Source: Rostrohypoxylon terebratum (Eukaryota > Ascomycota > Sordariomycetes > Xylariales > Hypoxylaceae). Taken from it: 64,000 nucleotides of DNA. The notes beneath the pieces were generated by a model, which saw nothing but the letters and a program-made list of their open reading frames with translations, did not search any database and was not told where the DNA came from. A program made the position numbers and the translations under genes. The stretch lies in the NCBI GenBank assembly GCA_022497145.1, contig MU385874.1, positions 1 through 64,000 of the forward strand, written 5' to 3'. Below are positions 57,244 to 64,000 of the stretch, piece after piece. Position 1 is the first letter of the stretch. Each line of letters begins with the position of its first letter.

Positions 57244-58302
57244 AGATGATGATATCTGGACATTTGACAAGACAAATTTGGTAATGGATAGGTATTTAAA
57301 TAGTGGGAAAATTCAAAAGGTTGATGACATCGATGGCTGAAAGAAAAGGTTTAGGTATGTACTACCTACATGTAGGTAAATACTTGTACTACTTAGGGCT
57401 AGTACTTAGGACCTACCTACATAGGACCTACATAGGTAATAATCCACTGCCACTGCCACTTCCAGCGTCAAAGTTAGAAAGAACCAGCGAAGAGTGACTG
57501 CCCACTCTCTCTGCTACCTCTGGGCTCTAGGAATGGAAACCTCGAATCTCCAACGTCGGGTCGTCTGGAAGGATCCAACAAAGAGCTCCACCCATCCCTC
57601 GTCTATCGGAAGGACCAGTACAGCATATCAGGCAAACACTGCGGCCTGCCAACCTTGAAAGTTCCACAAACATACTTTTAAGTTCCATCGCACCTAAAAC
57701 CTAAAACCCCTCACATATCTCACATATCTCCCACACCTCACACCTTACACCTCACACCTCATACATCTCACACATCTCACATCTCACATCTCACATCTCA
57801 CTCACATACATACATACATCCATGAATGATATCACAGCACATACATACCCATACATGTGCGTTTTCAATATTTCTTGTGTGTCAGCCTTTCTGACATACC
57901 AGGCACCTACCTATGCACCCTCCTGCAGTCCTACCCGAACCTAGGCGGCACGTTCAGGACCGACACAGTGAAGCTGTACTGTATGGAAATGTTACGCAGT
58001 AACAATAATACCGACAGCAACACCAACAGTAACACCAACAGTAACATATTTGGGGTTGGAGGAAATCTCAAACATGAAACGTAAGATGTGTGTAAATCTA
58101 GATCTAGAAATCTACCAGTCTAGAACCCTAACCAAATCTAGGACCCAGGTACATGATCACGAATCACGAATCACACTCTAACCCAGATTTAGGATGGTTC
58201 TAGGATGGTTCTATCATCATCACTTAGTCACAAACGCCTGCCCGACCCATTCTCTTACTCATTCTCTTCGTCATTTTCTCAATCCTCCTCTTGATCCTCC
58301 TC
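57244..58302. other. Convergent intergenic, TCACATC minisatellite
   Basis: 3' flanks of sedolisin and FAD monooxygenase. It contains TAGGACCTACCTACATAGG-type words (57399-57439), a degenerate CTCACAYC array (57689-57820), an AACACCAACAGT repeat (58016-58046) and other short duplications. No gene. Confidence 0.6.
57689..57820. repeat. Degenerate TCACATC / CACACCT minisatellite
   Basis: More than fifteen 7-11 bp units of the type CTCACATAT, CTCACACC, CTCACATC in a row, ending in ACATACATACATACATCC. Strongly strand-asymmetric (C+A rich on plus). Confidence 0.8.
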
Positions 58303-60005
58303 TCAATTCCAATCCCCGCCTCCCATTTCAACTGTGCCGTCTTCTACTTTCTTCTGCATGTCGTCGATGTTCCAGGGCGAGTATTTATAACCCGGAGGGT
58401 AGTTAGGTGGCACCGTGTCAACCTGGTCAAACGGAATGCCTTTCCTGATCGTGTCTACCATCTTGGCGTAATTCTCGTAGGTGTACGACTCCGGATCATG
58501 CTTCCAGATCCAGCTTGGGAGCTTAGGCTGCGCCAGCTTCGGGTTGGTCTTAATCTTTTCCCAGTCCGGATGTTGTAGTAGTTCTGCGTTAGAAAATCCC
58601 ATCTTCTGTGCGCAAGAACAGCGGATGAACCGGAAACGCACGTGTGTGCGAACGGCCTCCGGCACGTTTTGCTTCCCTCCGAGCTGAAGACAGGTAGCTA
58701 GCGAGACGGCATCCTCGATCGCCTGCGTCGCGCCGTTTCCCGATGCCGGTAGGAAAGAGTGGGCGGCGTCACCCGTAAGGACGACACGAGCACCTTTGGA
58801 AGCCCACGATGGTTGCGGGTCGCGCCAGAACAGTTCGAAATTGACAATTGTCTTGGGCGGTATCACCTTCACGAGCTCCTTAATTCTAGGGTCCCACGGT
58901 TGGTCGCTGGGAAGCCCTTTGTCTATGTTACTCAGAACATCAGGCCATTCGACCGTGTGAACCCAGCTCTCTTCCTCAGATCCGGTAATCTGTACCTCGA
59001 TTAGTACTCATTCTTGCAGCGTAAGCGACTAGGATCCTCACGTCGTGGTTCATAATCCACACGCAAGTCTCCTTGCGAACCAAAACCATGCAGTACGTTC
59101 CCTGCCTAGCGATTCGGGAATAGTTAGCTTCCGCGACGGTGGAAATAGCGATTTTCGCGCCTCAGGGGCTATATGCAATAAGGGCGCCACTTACCCGAGC
59201 CACGTCCTAACCATTGGTTCGTTGCCGTTAGGGCCACCCAATTTGAGAAATTCCTTCAGCTTCGGGTTCTTTTCCAGATGATGGATTGGGAAAGCCGCAC
59301 GCCACATAGCCCTCCCGGCGCTCATCGCCCTGACCTGACCACCCACTAGCTTCTGGCATTTGGATCCTACACCGTCCGCCGCGATTACGATGTCAGCCTC
59401 GAACTTGTCGCCCTTGTCCGTCACGACGCCTGCCTTTTGGCGCTCCTCGTCTTCCCAGTAGTCAATGACGCGCTGCCCAAAGTTGATCTGGATTCCCTGC
59501 CTCTTCACCTCGTTCAGGTACATCCGGTAGATGAGCGGCCGCATCTGAAATGCTCCTGGAGGTGTGTTTGGATCCATGCCAGCTTGGCGCAATCGTTCTG
59601 AGACCTTCAACGGACTGATCACCCGTTCTCCATCGTGCTTGAAGGTCTCTATCCATGCGTTGTTCATGGATATCGATTCATACTCCTTGGACAGCTCGGG
59701 CCAGTGGCGAAAAAACTTGGTGGCGCTATGGCCCATGAAATACATGTCACCTGAAAATAGCGATTAGGAGAGGCGTCTTTCCCAGCCTGCCGCGCATCTA
59801 CACAATGCGTTCTGGCGTTTTAGCGCTACGACGTACCTGCTGTGTTTATGTCATCATGGCGCTCCAGAACTCGCACGTTGTGACCCTTGCGCACGCATTC
59901 GATCGAGGCTGTTAATCCTGCGAGTCCCGTACCGACGATAAGAACGTCGATACCCGAAGGGGGGTAAGAGCCTACCGGCTTACAGTCGTCAGAAAGAGAA
60001 CCCAT
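58303..60005 (-). CDS. FAD-dependent monooxygenase, salicylate-hydroxylase-like
   Basis: Group A flavoprotein monooxygenase (FAD_binding_3) hydroxylating an aromatic or polyketide-like substrate with NAD(P)H. Four exons, 59837-60005, 59195-59750, 59042-59105 and 58303-58989, with introns of 86, 89 and 52 bp, encode 491 aa with consistent frame at every junction. Motifs: VLIVGTGLAGLTASIE (FAD GxGxxG), IAADGVGSKCQK (DG motif) and VVLTGDAAHSFLPASGNGATQAIEDA (GD motif). The small third exon supplies GTYCMVLVRKETCVWIMNHD of the substrate-domain sheet. C-terminal residues are polar with no membrane anchor. It is divergent from the P450 with 2.15 kb between starts, so a functional pair is possible. 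Confidence 0.93.
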
Positions 60006-62157
60006 CCCCGCGATGGCCTAGACCGAGTGTGTGGTTGCTAGGTAGCTGTTAGATAAGCGTGCAAGGAAGAAGCAAAGAGGGTTAGAGGACGAATTAGGAG
60101 TGAAGTTCGTTCGCCAAGTTGGGCTCGCTTGAATAATCACAACATGTTACTCACAATATAAAGGGACGGGAACGCCAGTTGTATCGGAGTACCGGGTGTA
60201 ACTTGGGACATCCCACATGCTTTTGACGCCAGTCGGCCGTGCGAATTCGTCGTCATTACTGCGGCTGGGGAGTTCACACGCGCCATTCCAATACCTCAAA
60301 TCCTCCTCGGGTCCGAACTATATTCCTACCCACCTATCCACCTAAGCAGAATCTGACAGGACACGTCATTGGCTCATCCCATTTTGACGTTCGCCGGTAC
60401 CCCAAATCTTACATTGCTAGTTTCCTCATGTATCTTATTATGCGCGGCATGCTATCCGCAGTGGGCATACTTTCTCGTTCGCGTCGATTATCAAAATCCT
60501 ATCGGGGCAGAGGACGCGTCTATACATTGCAGCACCTATAATGGGTATATTCAACGATTTCCGGCACCATGCAGGCGCTAGGCACGGGAGCACGGGCATA
60601 TATGACCGGCTTGAGCCCGTGAAGCCAGCGTCTAATTTGCGATATCCGATTCGTCTCTGTCGATTCGCCGTGGAATACTAAGTACGGAAGAAAACCACGA
60701 GACCAGACCAACCGAGGGTGAGGTCTCGATTACGATCTATCTAGGTACAGCCACAACGGCCGCATCGCAGACATTCAACGTCTTTGCTCCTTGGGCTGAG
60801 ACGTCTACGCAGTAAGCTTTAAAGTTATGCCACGGAATCTTGATTGGGCTGCTGATCCAAGCCCCACATCAGTATCGAGGAGCCGCTCAAGAACGAGTAC
60901 CGATGTGTAACAAGGCACGGCCACTCGCTGCTTCGCTCCTACGGTCTAACCGTCCCGACGACTCACCCCGTATGTAATAGTTCGAGTCTTTGAAGACATT
61001 CGACGTCCCCCTTTTTTTTTTTTTTTTGGGACGGGGTATCTTGCATGCATATACCGAACTACGTGCTCTATAGACCCGATCAAAGCTATGCAACACATCA
61101 ATAGTCTGAGTATTTGTGTTCATATGTTCATACACACCCTAGCTAAGGTGGCCCGTTAATGTCCACCACATTTTAGTCGCAGAGTTCGATCGCCAGAGAA
61201 TTTAAGACCACCGTCCCTACTTACGTAGCCTTTAAATTGGTATGATCGGATGCTTATATTGCCGGAAGGAAACATTCAGCGCCTCATCTCGCATAAGGCC
61301 AAGCCATTAATGTCATATCTCTCATCATTGTCCTAGGGCAAATAGATCTGAGGCAAATAACTAGACCACAGGCGGGTGTCTCGTAGCACGACATGAAGCC
61401 GAGATGATATCTTCACATACCAGGTGGCCTGTCTATCGACTACATACCTAGCTGGCGTGCGTCGATTGTCCGGACTTACATAGCCGGACTTGTTTATTTA
61501 CCTAGTGTCTATCTGGGCAGGCAATGTATCGTCTATTTCTACGACATATGCGAGTGGCTGTCGGCTTCCTACGCCGGCAATGAATCATTGTTGCCTAGGT
61601 AGGTATCGCTAGCCTGCCAAGTGAGAAGATCTATGGATCTATGGATCTATGGCGAGCTTCGGGCTACCCAGGTAGGTATTTTACGAGCTGTGTTTCGGAC
61701 TTCAGGTAGGTATTCTTAGAAACATGTTCAGCCGTTCTAGAAAGATATGAACTCAAAAAGCATAAAATCGCAAGCGTAGGTAGGCAGTGGTCAGCTCTGA
61801 TAGGACGCAATGCCCGGCGAGACTTTGATGTGAGACTGGGTCCCTTGGGTAGGGGACGCCCGATCAAGGCTGGATTACATCGAACCACATGCCCTTGATT
61901 GCCGAACGGCCCTCGCTATTATCATTCTTCCTATTATTGCCACCACCACCACCACCACCATCGAGTGTAGTTACTGCAAATAGAAGTGCCAGTAAGTAGA
62001 CTGGTACTACGGCAGGTAGTTTAAATCATATGATAGCCCTGCGATACTTTTGACTCGGGTAAGTATCTTCGTCGCTCCGTCCCGCAAAACCTTTCCTCAT
62101 CTTTGCACCTTGCCGCCACTAGCATATTTCGATCTGATTCTTTCGCAGCGGTTGATC
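60006..62157. other. Divergent intergenic between FAD monooxygenase and P450
   Basis: 2.15 kb with no recognised gene. Contains a 16-nt T tract (61012-61027), TATGGATC x3 (about 61630-61650) and a CCA triplet run (about 61938-61961). Open frames at 60239-60581 show no family features. Confidence 0.55.
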
Positions 62158-63964
62158 ATGCAACTGTTTACGCCAGCGGTCCTATGCGTCGCCCTTGTCG
62201 GCTTCGTCGTCTTCCACTTCTACAAGCTGTTCAGGGAGATAAACCATCCGGGCAAGATCCCCGGTCCGACCTTGATACCATATCTAGGTCGTATTCATGA
62301 TCTTCCTATCCAGTTCATGTGGATCAAGTTCAAGGAATGGTCAGATAAGTATGCCGGCAAGAATGGATTTTACTATACGGAGATGCTCGGAGCCAAGTTC
62401 CTCGTCGTCTCGGACGAGAAGATTGCTGAGGAATTATTGGTAAAGCGAGCCAAGTACAACTCGGACAGACCAATGGTGAGGTCTCTGTTCGATTCCAAGA
62501 GCACGGATGGGAATATGGCGTACCTCCCCCTTATGGGAAAGAACCGTGAGTAGTATCTGCGACAGGTCTCCCAGCTCCCTCTTAGTAACATTCGAGACAG
62601 AATACTGGGCGCGACAACGCCGATTCACGCACTCGACTCTGATGGAAGCCAGCAATGCCCAGTACTATGGTGTTATGTATCACGAGTCGAAGCGTTGGAT
62701 TGCCCGACTCATTGAGAACCCCGACGATTTTCAATTTTCCTTGGAGGATATGTCGTCCAAGATCATGTGTCAGTTGACTTGGGACGACCTCAATATCAGC
62801 GAACAGACCATAGTAGACGCGTCGGGCCTGCTAAGACAGATGTCACCAGCCGGACCCATAACCAATGTTTTGACACCGCTCTGGCACTTACCCCTGTTCA
62901 TGAACCCGTGGAAGAGAGATGAGATCATACGGAAAAACAAGCAGCACGAATTGTGGATGAAGCGACTCCAGACTACACGTGAAAGGATGGCTCAGGGTAC
63001 ACAAAGGGACTGCTTTACTCGGAAATATCTTGAAAAGGGTGAAAAGCGGTCCAGTATCTCGGGTGATTATGAGGCTTCCTGTGTAATAGGGATGATGGCC
63101 CTAGTCGGCATTTTCACGATAGCCGGACCACTGTCGTACTGGCTGGTATCTATGATCCATCACCCCAAGTGGCAAGCGGCGGTCCAGAAAGAAGTGGACG
63201 AAGTTTGCGAGGGACGGTTGCCGACTCTCGATGATGCTCCCAAGTTACCAATCCTACGAGCTTGTATCAGAGAAACAATGCGATGGAGGCCAAATGTCCC
63301 GACCGGTAAGTCTATGAGAGATAATCTGAATATCATGGGTTGCATGAACTCATACCAAACTTTTAGGGGTTGCACACGAGATGGAAGCCGACGACGAATT
63401 CCGGGGATACTTTCTCGAAAAGGGGACTAGAATCCTCCCTCTAGATTGGTAAGTTCACTTCCGGCCCCTCGACGCGTTTACTCAACACTAACCACGAACA
63501 GGGCATTCCTTCGTAACCCTGATAAATATCCCGACCCGGACAACTTCCGTCCTGAACGTTGGCTGGAACCGTCGTGGCCAACTTACAAAGAGCCGTTGAC
63601 CACGTATCCGACGATCAAGGGAATGTCGTCGTTTGGTTGGGGCCAGCGCCAATGCCTAGGGATGACACTCACGCAAGACGAGCTGCTAGTAGCGTGCGGT
63701 GCGCTGTCTTGGGCTTTCAACCTGAAGCCCAAAAAGGATCCGGTCACGGGAAAAGAGCTGCCGGTGCCCACGGACAAGTCCAACTCGCTGTTGATCATCA
63801 AGCCCGATCCATTTGAGATGGCATTCGAACCTAGAAGTGAGGAGCGCAAGCAAGAAGCCTTACGCCAATGGGCGGAGTCAAGTGAGAGATACGAGAGGGA
63901 GAAGGAAGAATTCCTCAAGGGCGCATCATCGGATCAGAGCAATGAGAAGATAGAGCTGGTATAG
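62158..63964 (+). CDS. Cytochrome P450 monooxygenase
   Basis: Haem-thiolate monooxygenase anchored in the ER. Four exons, 62158-62545, 62601-63305, 63367-63448 and 63502-63964 (introns 55, 61 and 53 bp), encode 545 aa. The start at 62158 gives an N-terminal anchor (VLCVALVGFVVFHFY) followed by the proline hinge PGKIPGPTLIP. C-helix WARQRRFTH is formed by splicing. ExxR is RETMRW; the PERF-type motif is FRPERW; the haem loop is FGWGQRQCLG with the Cys ligand. The I-helix reads LVGIFTIAGP, where the usual acidic residue of AGxDT is Phe although the Thr is kept. Subfamily and substrate cannot be told by eye. The gene is complete within the window, 36 bp before its end. Confidence 0.95.
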
Positions 63965-64000
63965 ATTGCGTAATGAAGAATGAGATTGCCTGGCACATGA

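Noticed and set aside
1..64000. tRNA, rRNA and CRISPR elements
   Set aside because: No T-loop/anticodon-arm arrangement, rRNA core sequence or regularly spaced repeats could be found by eye; a tRNAscan or Infernal run would settle RNA genes.

Overview
The window is the terminal 64 kb of a linear chromosome of a filamentous ascomycete (Pezizomycotina, most likely a Sordariomycete; species not determinable by eye). It opens with about 16 perfect CCCTAA telomere repeats. Genes carry short introns of about 50-105 bp with GTRNGT donors and CTRAY-like branch sites. The gene content is typically fungal: a bZIP-DUF3425 factor, an alpha-arrestin, a sedolisin, DHA-type MFS, P450 and flavin monooxygenases. 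Exon junctions were worked out by reading frame and splice signals and were not checked against transcripts.

Layout. (1) 1-11 kb, subtelomeric accessory zone: SDR, bZIP-DUF3425 regulator, SAM methyltransferase, APH-fold kinase, small DUF6540-like protein, Old Yellow Enzyme, and a decayed polyketide-synthase dehydratase fragment. (2) 11.9-14.7 kb: alpha-arrestin with a PPxY motif, followed by 4.3 kb without a recognisable gene. (3) 19-29 kb: a frameshifted FAD/NADPH monooxygenase (probable pseudogene), a cysteine-rich secreted protein, a SnoaL-like protein and an MFS exporter. (4) 30-49 kb, conserved core block: Elg1-type PCNA unloader, divergently transcribed Utp8-like ribosome/tRNA factor, an Arg/Asp-rich protein, the Dpb11/Rad4 BRCT checkpoint scaffold, and a small membrane protein. 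(5) 50.7-57.2 kb: atypical histidine-acid-phosphatase-like secreted protein, a MITE-like element with 42-bp inverted repeats, a SIRT5-like sirtuin and a secreted sedolisin. (6) 58-64 kb: a salicylate-hydroxylase-like FAD monooxygenase divergent from a cytochrome P450.

How the genes fit together. No complete backbone-containing biosynthetic cluster is visible. The telomere-proximal tailoring-type enzymes plus a PKS relic suggest an eroded secondary-metabolism region. The FMO pseudogene, SnoaL and MFS genes may be remnants of another one. Elg1 and Dpb11 both act in replication-stress control and lie 11 kb apart, but nothing in the sequence shows joint regulation.

Intergenic DNA is rich in short palindromic words (TACCTAGGTA-like and TACATAGTA-like) and in simple tandem repeats. 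I found no tRNA, rRNA or CRISPR. The best candidates for something new are the MITE, the dispersed palindromic words, the reconstructed bZIP with a substituted invariant Asn, the PKS relic, and several small coding-like segments that ordinary ORF cut-offs miss.
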